This document shows positions 1 through 5,044 of a stretch of 6,721 nt of DNA, one piece after another. The stretch comes from an uncultured Collinsella sp. GTDB lineage: Bacteria; Actinomycetota; Coriobacteriia; Coriobacteriales; Coriobacteriaceae. The notes beneath the pieces are model-generated. The model was not told where the DNA came from. It ran no database searches and worked only from the letters and a program-made list of their open reading frames with translations. How positions within the stretch are numbered: position 1 is the first letter of the stretch; each line of letters starts with the position of its first letter. The position numbers and the translations under genes were made by a program. The stretch spans positions 1 through 6,721 of the forward strand of contig CAADSP010000048.1 in assembly GCA_900751755.1 (NCBI GenBank), read 5' to 3'.

Positions 1-1
1 C

Positions 2-1048
2 CAGCTACTGTGCCTGCCGGTACTCAACCAGGTGCTGCAGGCGGCCGAGGGCAATGCTGCGGACGGTGTCGTCTACCCTCAGTTCATCAACATCGCCTTT
101 CAGATGGCGTTTGCCATGATCACTGCTGCTATCGTCACGGGCAGCCTGGCCGGCCGCGTTAAGTTTGGTGCCATGACGGCCTTCCTGGGCATTTGGCTGC
201 TCGTGGTCTATGCGCCGCTCGCCCACATGGTCTGGGGCGGCGAGGGCTCCTTTATCGGTGACATGATCGGCGCGCTCGACTTTGCCGGCGGCGACGTGGT
301 GCACATTTCGTCCGGTCTCACGGGCCTGATTCTCTGCTTAATGCTCGGCCGTCGTCGTGGCTTTGGCATGGTGAGCTACCGTCCGCATAACGTGCCGTTT
401 GTGGCGCTGGGCGCCGGCCTGCTTTGGTTTGGCTGGTTTGGCTTTAACGGCGGCAGCGAGTTTAAGGCCGACGCCGTTGCGGCACTCGCCATCCTCAACA
501 CCGTGACGGCCAGCGCGGCGGGCATGGTCTCGTGGCTTGCCGTCGAGCGCGTGCATACCGGCCGCCCCACGCTGGTGGGCGCCAGCACCGGTCTGGTTGC
601 GGGCCTTGTGGTGGTCACGCCGGGTGCGGGCTTTGTCGAGCCGTGGGCAGCGCTGGTCATGGGTCTGATCGTATCGCCCGTCTGCTATCTGGCCATCAGT
701 CATCTTAAGGCCAAGTTCGGCTACGACGATGCGCTCGACGCGTTCGGTTGCCATGGCATCGGCGGCATCCTGGGCGGCGTGCTCACGGGCCTGTTCTGTG
801 TGCCGGAGCTTTCGTGGACCGGTAAGGGCGGTCTGTTCTACACGGGCGACGTGTCGCTGCTCATCTCTCAGATCTTGGGCATTGTGGTGACGGTCGCTAT
901 TGTGCTGGTGCTCGATTTGGTGATCGCCGCGGTGGTCAAGGCGCTGTTCCACGGCAGCCTGCGCGTTGACGAGGCCGACGAGGCGCTGGGCCTGGATGCG
1001 AGTCAACACGGCGAGAGCGCGTATCCCTCCTTCTCGGGACTTGACTAG
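2..1048 (+). CDS. amt: Ammonium transporter Amt/AmtB (5' end outside window)
   Basis: Integral membrane channel that takes up ammonium, working with the P-II protein encoded just downstream. The frame is open from base 2 and about 348 residues are visible; the GTG at 32 lies inside the protein and is not the start. Recognisable family blocks in order are FQMAFAMITAAIVTG, the stretch ending AHMVWGGEG, DFAGGDVVHISSG, WFGFNGGSEF, NTVTASAAG, DAFGCHGIGGILGG and the C-terminal R-DEADEALGLD-HGE-AY tail. The two pore histidines (equivalent to His168 and His318 of E. coli AmtB) are encoded at 302-304 and 752-754, and the Asp of the substrate site (D160 equivalent) is in DFAGG. The conserved cytoplasmic tail that contacts P-II is intact, so gating by the neighbouring P-II is plausible. 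The gene ends with TAG. Family assignment is very secure; the missing part is the N-terminal membrane segments. Confidence 0.96.
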   Translation, partial: QLLCLPVLNQVLQAAEGNAADGVVYPQFINIAFQMAFAMITAAIVTGSLAGRVKFGAMTAFLGIWLLVVYAPLAHMVWGGEGSFIGDMIGALDFAGGDVVHISSGLTGLILCLMLGRRRGFGMVSYRPHNVPFVALGAGLLWFGWFGFNGGSEFKADAVAALAILNTVTASAAGMVSWLAVERVHTGRPTLVGASTGLVAGLVVVTPGAGFVEPWAALVMGLIVSPVCYLAISHLKAKFGYDDALDAFGCHGIGGILGGVLTGLFCVPELSWTGKGGLFYTGDVSLLISQILGIVVTVAIVLVLDLVIAAVVKALFHGSLRVDEADEALGLDASQHGESAYPSFSGLD

Positions 1049-1151
1049 CGGCTTCCCCAGGCACCGCACCTTGGGTTTCAAACCGTCGCTTGCGTACAAA
1101 AGTACGCGGCGCTCCTCTTTCAACCCAATCTGCGGCACCTGGGAAACCCGC
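1048..1151. repeat. Long imperfect palindrome between amt and glnK
   Basis: Almost the whole amt-glnK gap is one fold-back unit. The outer arms are 1048-1068 and 1131-1151 (21 bases each, 17 complementary). A middle pair follows, TTGGGTT 1071-1077 with AACCCAA 1122-1128, and then a perfect core hairpin GCGTAC-AAAA-GTACGC at 1092-1107. The unit has no U-run on its 3' side, so it is not a standard intrinsic terminator. It resembles a dispersed non-coding palindromic repeat (REP/MITE-like), or an mRNA structure between the two genes. Its CT-rich piece 1113-1122 could also pair with the glnK ribosome binding region 1181-1191 with one bulge. The fold is directly visible; its identity as a dispersed repeat is an inference. 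Confidence 0.7.
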
Positions 1152-1198
1152 GTCATTGAATGACAATTCATTTCTTTTATTGAAGAGAGGAATTCACT

Positions 1199-1537
1199 AT
1201 GAAGAAAATTACGGCGATCGTTCGTGCTGAGAAGCTTGAGGTTCTTAAAGACGCGCTGTTTGCTGCCGATGTTCGCGGTATGACTATCAACCAGGTGCAG
1301 GGCTGCGGCTCACAGCATGGCTGGAAGGAATACGTGCGCGGCAACGAGTTGCTTGTCAACACGATCCCTAAGGTGCAGTTCACCCTTATCTGCGCCGATG
1401 AGCACGTCGATGGCATTGTCGACATCATCTGCAGCGCCGCCCGCACCGGCGCCGTTGGAGACGGCAAGATTTGGGTCGAGCCGGTCGAAGAAGTTATCCG
1501 TATCCGCACCGGCGAACACGGCCCCGCCGCGGTGTAG
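1199..1537 (+). CDS. glnK: P-II nitrogen regulatory protein, lacking T-loop Tyr51
   Basis: Small trimeric signal protein (112 aa, normal family length) that senses ATP/ADP and 2-oxoglutarate and normally blocks the Amt channel. Visible features are the N-terminal strand MKKITAIVRAEKL, the T-loop region (about residues 37-55), the nucleotide-binding B-loop TGAVGDGKIWV and the C-loop RIRTGEHG. Gln39 and Lys58, both used in 2-oxoglutarate binding, are present. Aligned without gaps to E. coli GlnB, residue 51, the uridylylation or adenylylation tyrosine, is Leu (TTG at 1349-1351), and Tyr46 is Val; the only nearby tyrosine is Tyr45. Covalent modification at the usual site is therefore impossible, in keeping with the absence of a glnD-like gene next to it. 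The ATG is preceded by GAGAGG at 1185-1190 with 8 bases spacing. It is probably co-transcribed with amt across the 150-base gap. A small inverted repeat, TGAAT-GACA-ATTCA (1157-1170), lies upstream. Confidence 0.95.
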   Translation: MKKITAIVRAEKLEVLKDALFAADVRGMTINQVQGCGSQHGWKEYVRGNELLVNTIPKVQFTLICADEHVDGIVDIICSAARTGAVGDGKIWVEPVEEVIRIRTGEHGPAAV

Positions 1538-1550
1538 GATCGAACGCCTG

Positions 1551-1604
1551 CCATCCGCAACGTTAAAATACTGCAATAAGGCACAAGACTTGCGTTGCGG
1601 ATGG
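1551..1604 (+). promoter_or_regulatory. 12-bp inverted repeat over the TetR gene's promoter and RBS
   Basis: CCATCCGCAACG at 1551-1562 is perfectly complementary to CGTTGCGGATGG at 1593-1604, with 30 bases between. The right arm contains the only plausible ribosome binding sequence (GGATGG, 1599-1604, 7 bases before the ATG). The AT-rich spacer contains a -10-like TAAAAT (1564-1569, 5 of 6 consensus), but no good -35 was found. If that -10 is used, the local mRNA would start near 1576 and carry only the right arm. Read-through mRNA from glnK would carry both arms and could mask the RBS. The alternative reading is an autoregulatory operator or a 3' hairpin for the glnK transcript. The repeat is directly visible; its role is inferred. 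Confidence 0.6.
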
Positions 1605-1611
1605 ACGGATT

Positions 1612-2274
1612 ATGGGTCGTAATAAATATCCCGAGGAGACGGTCGCGAAGATTCTCGACGCGGCGCTGGAGTTATTCTGCGCACAGGGTTATGAGGGGAC
1701 GAGCATTCAAGACATCGTCGACCGCCTCGATGGCATGACCAAGGGTGCTGTCTATCATCACTTTAAGAGCAAAGAGGAGATTTTCAACGCCGCATTTGAT
1801 CGGGCAATGGCTCCGATTGTTGAGCACCGCCGCGCGACACTTGGTGCTGGCAATATGACGGGGGCCCAAAAGCTCAAGCGGCTGTACGCGCCCGAGTCCG
1901 TCGTTCCACAAATTGAGCTATGGGCACGCATGCATCCTGCGGCGGATCCGGTAAAAAGCTCGCGGCTGCTGGCGATGCAGTACCAAGGTTCGTTTGACGA
2001 GTCGGCCGATGGCTATCTCTTGCCAGTGATCGAGGAGGGCGTCGCCGACGGCTCCATTGCGTGCGAATGCCCGCGCGAAGCGGCGGAGGCCGTATCGTTG
2101 TTGGCGAATCTTTGGCTGCTGCCGCTGTTCCGTCCACTCGAGACCAAGGATCGAATGCTCGCTCGCGCTCAATGTTTGGCGCAGATGGCTGCTGCGGTGG
2201 GACTCGATTTGGGGGAAGAAGTGCTTCAGACAACGGCGCTGATTTGGGACGTATGGGACCGTTCCGGGTGGTAA
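1612..2274 (+). CDS. TetR/AcrR-family transcriptional regulator
   Basis: Predicted dimeric repressor of 220 residues, the usual size for the family. The N-terminal DNA-binding domain spans about residues 8-62: helix 1 (ETVAKILDAALELFCAQGY), the TSIQDIV helix, then the recognition segment DGMTKGAVYHHFKSKEEIF. The turn between HTH helices (RLDGMTKG) has one more residue than the common RAGVSKG form. The remaining 150 residues form a diverse ligand-binding domain, so the inducer cannot be read from sequence. The exporter gene follows in the same direction, separated by two similar palindromic operators, which makes local repression of that exporter the likely job. No copy of the operator lies upstream of this gene, so autoregulation through the same site is not evident. 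The RBS is weak (GGATGG) and sits in the inverted repeat upstream. Confidence 0.9.
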   Translation: MGRNKYPEETVAKILDAALELFCAQGYEGTSIQDIVDRLDGMTKGAVYHHFKSKEEIFNAAFDRAMAPIVEHRRATLGAGNMTGAQKLKRLYAPESVVPQIELWARMHPAADPVKSSRLLAMQYQGSFDESADGYLLPVIEEGVADGSIACECPREAAEAVSLLANLWLLPLFRPLETKDRMLARAQCLAQMAAAVGLDLGEEVLQTTALIWDVWDRSGW

Positions 2275-2276
2275 TA

Positions 2277-2295
2277 TAGATACCAACGGTATGTA
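2277..2295. promoter_or_regulatory. Operator O1, candidate TetR binding site
   Basis: TAGATACCAACGGTATGTA is an inverted repeat with 7-base arms around a 5-base centre and one mismatch between arms. It begins two bases after the regulator's stop codon. It matches the second site (2342-2360) at 16 of 19 positions, with centres 65 bp apart, about six helical turns. The half-site TACATAC/GTATGTA resembles that of the E. coli AcrR operator. Two matching copies between a TetR gene and an exporter gene strongly suggest binding by the adjacent regulator. Confidence 0.68.
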
Positions 2296-2307
2296 ATTGA
2301 TTTGCGA

Positions 2308-2329
2308 GGGTAGCCACGGCTGCCCTTTT
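2308..2329 (+). terminator. Weak intrinsic terminator between the TetR and exporter genes
   Basis: GGGTAGC (2308-2314) pairs with GCTGCCC (2319-2325), including one G-U pair, across a 4-base loop, and is followed directly by TTTT (2326-2329). This is a short GC-rich hairpin with a short U tract lying between the two operators. It probably ends part of the regulator transcript so that the exporter depends on its own promoter next to O2. The short U run makes only partial termination likely. Confidence 0.5.
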
Positions 2330-2338
2330 CAGGTCATT

Positions 2339-2363
2339 AAATACATACTATCGGTATGTATTT
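2339..2363. promoter_or_regulatory. Operator O2 over the exporter promoter
   Basis: A perfect palindrome with 10-base arms, AAATACATAC (2339-2348) and GTATGTATTT (2354-2363), around TATCG. The core 2342-2360 is the counterpart of O1. A -10-like TACTAT (2346-2351, 4 of 6) lies inside it and the exporter ATG is 12 bases after its end, so a bound dimer would block transcription start. No convincing -35 box was found at the right distance, so the exact promoter is uncertain while the operator itself is strong. Confidence 0.75.
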
Positions 2364-2375
2364 GGGGGCAGGCTT

Positions 2376-3638
2376 ATGGCTGGGATGCGAAGAATTAGCG
2401 TTTCGTTGGCGCCAAAAACAGTGCGATCTATCAGGCTTTTTGGCCTTCTTGTTGCGCAGCTGTGCGCGTATTCGATGTTGTCGGCACTGTGCTTTGCGTG
2501 CCCGCTTTACTTGTTCGATTGCAGCGGCTCATCAACGTTATATGGTGCCGTCGCGGCGATAGCGTTCGTGCCGGGCGTGCTTGCGACTCCGGCTGGCGGA
2601 ATCTTGGCGGATCGCGGGAGACATCGCGGGGTTCTTGTGGTGCTCGGCATTGTTCTGATGGCTGCATCACTGTTGTTTATCCCAATGAAGCGTTCGCTGC
2701 CTCTTGCCGTTGTCGTGGTAGCAATGCTTTGCGTCCAATATAGTATCCAATCGCTGCTGAAACCGATGCTTCAAATTGAGACGGTGCGCATGACGGGCCC
2801 AGAAAAGGTTGAGCGTGCCACTGCGTTGGTCTCGCAGATAACCATGGCGAGCAATATCTTGGGCCCTGTGGTCGGGACGGCAGTCTATGGGTGCCTTGGT
2901 ATCGATGCTCTATGCGAAACCGCGGCGTTGACATTTGCGATGTCAGCCCTGCTGTTCGGGGGTGCACTCAAGCGAAATGCCTCATCTGGAATGACAGGGG
3001 ACAGTACGACTTGCTCGACATACCGAAGCGATTTTCGGGAGTCGATTCGGTATCTGTTGCAAAATTCATCATTGGTCGCCGTGATTTTACTTGCGGCAGT
3101 TTTGAACCTTGCGTTGGTTGGGCTAACGATTGGCGCTCCCATTGTTGTTTCAAAGCATCTCGGAATACAGTCATCCTTTGTTGGGATTATTGAGGTGGCT
3201 CTGGGCTTGGGTGGTCTTGTCGGCAGTGGTTTGGTCGGTATTTGGCCGCATCGTTTTTCCTTCAAGGGCATATGTCGATATGTTGCGATGATCTGTTTTG
3301 GAGTCGTACCGATTATTGTTACGCTACTGAGCGGTCCTAATGAATTTGCGTTTGCCGCGCTTGCGGCCGGCTCGGCATGGGTCATGGCGTGGGCAAGCAT
3401 TGCATTGGTCGAAATCGTTTCATTTGTTCAGCGGTCAGCGCCAAAGGAACTCTGCGGAAAAGTGCTGGCACTCGTTTATATGATGCTTTCCTGTGCAACG
3501 CCTATTGGCCAATTGGTTTACGGGCTCGCATATGATCGATGGACACCGGCGATTGTATTCGCAGGCATGTTGGCGGTGCTGACGTTGACGACGGCGCTGT
3601 TTTATCGGCTGAAAAATCGCTTGTGGCGAATGTCTTAA
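2376..3638 (+). CDS. MFS efflux transporter, EntS/MFS_3-like, 12 TM
   Basis: Predicted proton-driven exporter of 420 residues in the inner membrane. The hydrophobic pattern fits 12 membrane segments, with a cytoplasmic loop at about 196-230 between the two six-helix halves. The MFS motif A between TM2 and TM3 is clear: GGILADRGRHR at residues 74-84, with Asp79 and Arg80. LGPVVGTAVYG (162-172) fits the TM5 antiporter-type region, and VQRSAPKELCGKVLAL (351-366) is a typical MFS_3 block in the second half. The substrate cannot be read; pairing with a TetR gene and two operators suggests inducible export of a toxic small molecule. Start ATG 2376 has GGGGG (2364-2368) 7 bases upstream; ATG 2385 (codon 4) is an alternative. 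Base composition differs from its neighbours: two 60-base samples are 50% and 47% GC, against 65% in a sample of amt, consistent with horizontal gain of the exporter. Confidence 0.9.
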   Translation: MAGMRRISVSLAPKTVRSIRLFGLLVAQLCAYSMLSALCFACPLYLFDCSGSSTLYGAVAAIAFVPGVLATPAGGILADRGRHRGVLVVLGIVLMAASLLFIPMKRSLPLAVVVVAMLCVQYSIQSLLKPMLQIETVRMTGPEKVERATALVSQITMASNILGPVVGTAVYGCLGIDALCETAALTFAMSALLFGGALKRNASSGMTGDSTTCSTYRSDFRESIRYLLQNSSLVAVILLAAVLNLALVGLTIGAPIVVSKHLGIQSSFVGIIEVALGLGGLVGSGLVGIWPHRFSFKGICRYVAMICFGVVPIIVTLLSGPNEFAFAALAAGSAWVMAWASIALVEIVSFVQRSAPKELCGKVLALVYMMLSCATPIGQLVYGLAYDRWTPAIVFAGMLAVLTLTTALFYRLKNRLWRMS

Positions 3639-3697
3639 GGCGCTGGGGGACCGTGAATTTGTGGAGGCAGTGGCACGTCGCGCCGGGACGGCATTGT

Positions 3698-3725
3698 TTG
3701 GGCATGCCTCTCCTTCGTCTACAAT
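3698..3725 (+). promoter_or_regulatory. Candidate promoter of the HAD hydrolase gene
   Basis: TACAAT at 3720-3725 matches the -10 consensus at 5 of 6 positions. TTGGGC at 3698-3703 is a poor -35 (3 of 6) at a 16-base spacing. The predicted start near 3732 falls at the boundary between the loop and the right arm of the 22-bp inverted repeat, giving a very short leader of about 20 bases. The -10 is good; the -35 and start point are tentative. Confidence 0.45.
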
Positions 3726-3754
3726 ATCGTGCAGACGAAGGAGAGGCATGCCCA
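3699..3754 (+). promoter_or_regulatory. Perfect 22-bp inverted repeat covering RBS and start codon
   Basis: Bases 3699-3720 are exactly complementary to 3733-3754, with a 12-base loop (ACAATATCGTGC). The right arm contains the whole ribosome binding site (GAAGGAGAGG, 3737-3746), the ATG at 3748 and the first base of the ATG at 3754. The left arm lies upstream of and touching the -10 box. In a transcript reading through from the exporter gene, this would form a very stable stem that buries RBS and start. A transcript beginning near 3732 would lack the left arm and be open. An operator function at the DNA level, or a terminator (no U-run seen), are alternatives. The structure is certain; the role is inference. 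Confidence 0.75.
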
Positions 3755-4611
3755 TGATCAAGATGTTTGCGAGTGACTTAGACGGAACGCTGCTGAATGC
3801 CCTACACGAGGCCGACGGAACCATCCGCCGCGCCATTCGCGAGCTGACCGAAGCCGGGCTGCATGTGGTTCCCGCGACCGGACGCTCGACGCTGCCGATC
3901 GGCGAACATGGCTTTACGGGGCTGGCACTCGACGCCTGCTGCTCCAACGGATCCATCGTGCGTGACAGCCATGGTGAGGTGCTCAAGACCTGGACCATCG
4001 ACCCGCAGGTTACCGAGGAGCTGCTCAAGGCGTTCCCGGACATTTGCTTCGACTGCTCCACGCCCGACGGCATGTTCTCGAGCGGTTCGTTCGAGATGCA
4101 CCAGGCGGGTTTTAAGAAGGACAGCCCTATCAAGCGCATCGTGATGCGCGGCATGCGTGCACGTGGCGGGTATCACGAGGAGCAATATTTCGACCAGTCG
4201 ATCGGTGACATCCTGCGCCACGATGTGTGCAAGATCAACTGTCGCGTGACCTCGCCCGAGCTGGAGCGCGACCTTAAAGCGTATCTTGCCGAGCGCTCGG
4301 ACCGCGTGGTCAACGCGCCGTTCGATCCGGTGATGTTCGAGATCACGGACGTGGCGTGCAACAAGGGCGAGAGCGTGGCCTGGCTGGCGGGCTACTACGG
4401 TATTGCCGAGGACGAGGTCGCGGTTTACGGCGACGGCGGTAACGACATTGCCATGCTCAAGCGTTTCCGCCACAGCTACGCGACCAAAAACGGTAGTGAT
4501 GCAGCTAAGGCCGCCGCGAGCGCGACTATCGGCAGTTGCATGGTCCACGCCGTCCCCAAACACATGCTCGCCACCATGCACAAGCAGAATTCCTGCACCG
4601 TAATCGAATAA
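3754..4611 (+). CDS. Cof-type HAD-superfamily hydrolase (HAD-IIB)
   Basis: Cytoplasmic Mg-dependent phosphatase of 285 residues, the normal Cof/YidA-like size. All four HAD motifs are visible: motif I DLDGTLL with nucleophile Asp8 and acid Asp10; motif II in PATGRS (about residues 40-45); motif III Lys204 in ACNKGESVAWL, the block typical of the IIB subclass; motif IV GDGGNDIAML with Asp227 and Asp231. The region between motifs II and III is the C2-type cap that sets specificity. These enzymes act on sugar phosphates, flavin or pyridoxal phosphates, and the substrate cannot be predicted here. The start is chosen at ATG 3754 (MIKMFASDLDGT) because AAGGAG (3738-3743) is 10 bases upstream. ATG 3748 gives two more residues but only 4 bases of spacing. 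The gene has its own candidate promoter and is probably not an obligate partner of the exporter. Confidence 0.93.
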   Translation: MIKMFASDLDGTLLNALHEADGTIRRAIRELTEAGLHVVPATGRSTLPIGEHGFTGLALDACCSNGSIVRDSHGEVLKTWTIDPQVTEELLKAFPDICFDCSTPDGMFSSGSFEMHQAGFKKDSPIKRIVMRGMRARGGYHEEQYFDQSIGDILRHDVCKINCRVTSPELERDLKAYLAERSDRVVNAPFDPVMFEITDVACNKGESVAWLAGYYGIAEDEVAVYGDGGNDIAMLKRFRHSYATKNGSDAAKAAASATIGSCMVHAVPKHMLATMHKQNSCTVIE

Positions 4612-4640
4612 TGTGACAAAGGGACAGCCCCTTTGTCACA
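4612..4640. repeat. REP-like hairpin, copy 1
   Basis: TGTGACAAAGGG (4612-4623) pairs perfectly with CCCTTTGTCACA (4629-4640) across a 5-base loop, ACAGC. It begins at the base after the HAD stop codon. The same stem sequence recurs at 5045-5079. GTCAC and GTGAC units continue just downstream (4642-4646 and 4651-4655 form another small stem). It could stop transcription or protect the HAD mRNA end, though no U-run follows. Similar palindromes are common intergenic repeats in many genomes, often linked to REP-associated (RAYT) transposases; no such gene is in this window. Confidence 0.75.
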
Positions 4641-4673
4641 GGTGACGCTGGTCACTTGAAATACGAACAAACA

Positions 4674-4703
4674 TTCGCATATCTAACTGCGCTTTGATAG
4701 AAT
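4674..4703 (+). promoter_or_regulatory. Candidate promoter of the small toxin-like ORF
   Basis: TTCGCA (4674-4679, 4 of 6) and TAGAAT (4698-4703, 5 of 6) are separated by 18 bases. Transcription would start near 4710 and give a leader of roughly 58 bases before the ORF. The -10 hexamer is identical to that of the opposing promoter at 4962-4967. Confidence 0.5.
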
Positions 4704-4767
4704 TGATACTGTTGGCGGCAGTTCCATGTGCCGGGCAACGCCCTCCATCTGATGGGAGGTGATGCCC

Positions 4768-4893
4768 ATGACCGATTTGATTGATTTCGTGAGGCTTCTG
4801 ACTGCTTTGGTCTCGTTCTTCACGGCGCTTGTCGGCCTTTCCGAGGCACTCAAGCAGCGTTCGAAGCGCAACAGAAGGGGTCGCCGCCGCTAA
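4768..4893 (+). CDS. Small membrane protein, candidate type I (holin-like) toxin
   Basis: A 41-residue ORF with a short polar start (MTDLIDF), one hydrophobic stretch of about 20 residues (VRLLTALVSFFTALVGLSEAL) and a strongly basic tail (KQRSKRNRRGRRR). Its size and layout, one membrane span followed by a charged C-terminus, fit small type I toxins such as Fst/TxpA-like and putative holin-like toxins, though I do not recognise a specific family. GGAGGTGAT at 4755-4763 is an extended Shine-Dalgarno complementary to the 16S rRNA 3' end, placing the start at ATG 4768; ATG 4762 would be too close. The SD lies in a local hairpin, CCTCC (4742-4746) with GGAGG (4755-4759). A promoter on the opposite strand points back at its 3' end. 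The ORF is isolated between two REP-like hairpins. It could instead be an ordinary small membrane peptide; toxicity is inference. Confidence 0.68.
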   Translation: MTDLIDFVRLLTALVSFFTALVGLSEALKQRSKRNRRGRRR

Positions 4894-4905
4894 GGCGTTG
4901 ACCCC
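4877..4905. other. Hairpin overlapping the small ORF stop codon
   Basis: GGGGTC (4877-4882) pairs with GACCCC (4900-4905). After a 2x2 internal loop, CGCC (4885-4888) pairs with GGCG (4894-4897), leaving a 5-base loop that includes the TAA stop. No U-run follows on the + strand (CCTAATG); on the - strand it is followed by TTCTGTT. It may end the sense or antisense transcript inefficiently, or be a structured contact region for an antisense RNA. Confidence 0.5.
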
Positions 4906-4917
4906 CTAATGCAAACA

Positions 4918-4954
4918 ACGGCGCTGCCCAGCTAGCTACAACTTGGGCTGCCGT
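4918..4954. other. Hairpin with self-complementary loop downstream of the small ORF
   Basis: ACGGC (4918-4922) pairs with GCCGT (4950-4954) and GCCCA (4926-4930) with TGGGC (4944-4948), with a 3-versus-1 bulge between. AGCTAGCT (4930-4937), at the edge of and within the loop, is a perfect 8-base palindrome, a layout that could allow loop-loop contact. On the - strand the hairpin lies at the predicted 5' end of the antisense RNA and is followed by TTGTTT. It could be a shared terminator or an RNA recognition hairpin. Confidence 0.5.
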
Positions 4955-4961
4955 CGACACT

Positions 4962-4990
4962 ATTCTACCCACGAATGACATTTTGGACAA
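4962..4990 (-). promoter_or_regulatory. Minus-strand promoter facing the small ORF
   Basis: Read on the - strand, TTGTCC (4985-4990; 4 of 6) is followed by a 17-base spacer and TAGAAT (4962-4967; 5 of 6). The spacing is ideal, and the match is better than most promoters found on the + strand here. No minus-strand coding gene lies in front of it, so a non-coding transcript antisense to the 3' end of the small ORF is the natural product. Confidence 0.55.
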
Positions 4991-5044
4991 TTGGTAATGC
5001 CGCTTCAAAAGCCAGGCACAACTGGCACAACCTAGGCGACCGCT

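Larger units (their letters stand above)
4877..4955 (-). ncRNA. Candidate antisense (antitoxin) RNA
   Basis: The minus-strand promoter at 4962-4990 would start an RNA near 4955 running into the 3' end of the toxin-like ORF. It would carry one hairpin at its 5' end (4918-4954) and the stop-codon hairpin (4877-4905). The 3' end given here is a guess set by the second hairpin; the RNA could be shorter (ending after the first hairpin, at the U-rich TTGTTT) or extend further into the ORF. The overlap with the mRNA 3' end matches type I antitoxins such as RatA and SR4. Only the promoter and folds are visible; the RNA itself is inferred. Confidence 0.38.

Noticed and set aside
338..1171. 277-codon open frame on the - strand opposite amt
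   Set aside because: It mirrors the high-GC amt gene and has an Arg/His/Gln-rich composition with no recognisable domain; amt family motifs fix the + strand as coding.
3661..3753. Upstream GTG start that would extend the HAD protein by 31 residues
   Set aside because: The extra residues are Arg/Ser-rich, run through the promoter and the 22-bp inverted repeat, and lie before the normal family start; a strong RBS serves the ATG at 3754.
3802..4581. 259-codon open frame on the - strand opposite the HAD gene
   Set aside because: His/Ala/Val-rich with no domain, while the + strand holds all four HAD motifs.
4683..4871. 62-codon minus-strand ORF opposite the small membrane ORF
   Set aside because: No promising RBS or domain; the + strand ORF has an extended Shine-Dalgarno and a coherent membrane-plus-basic layout.
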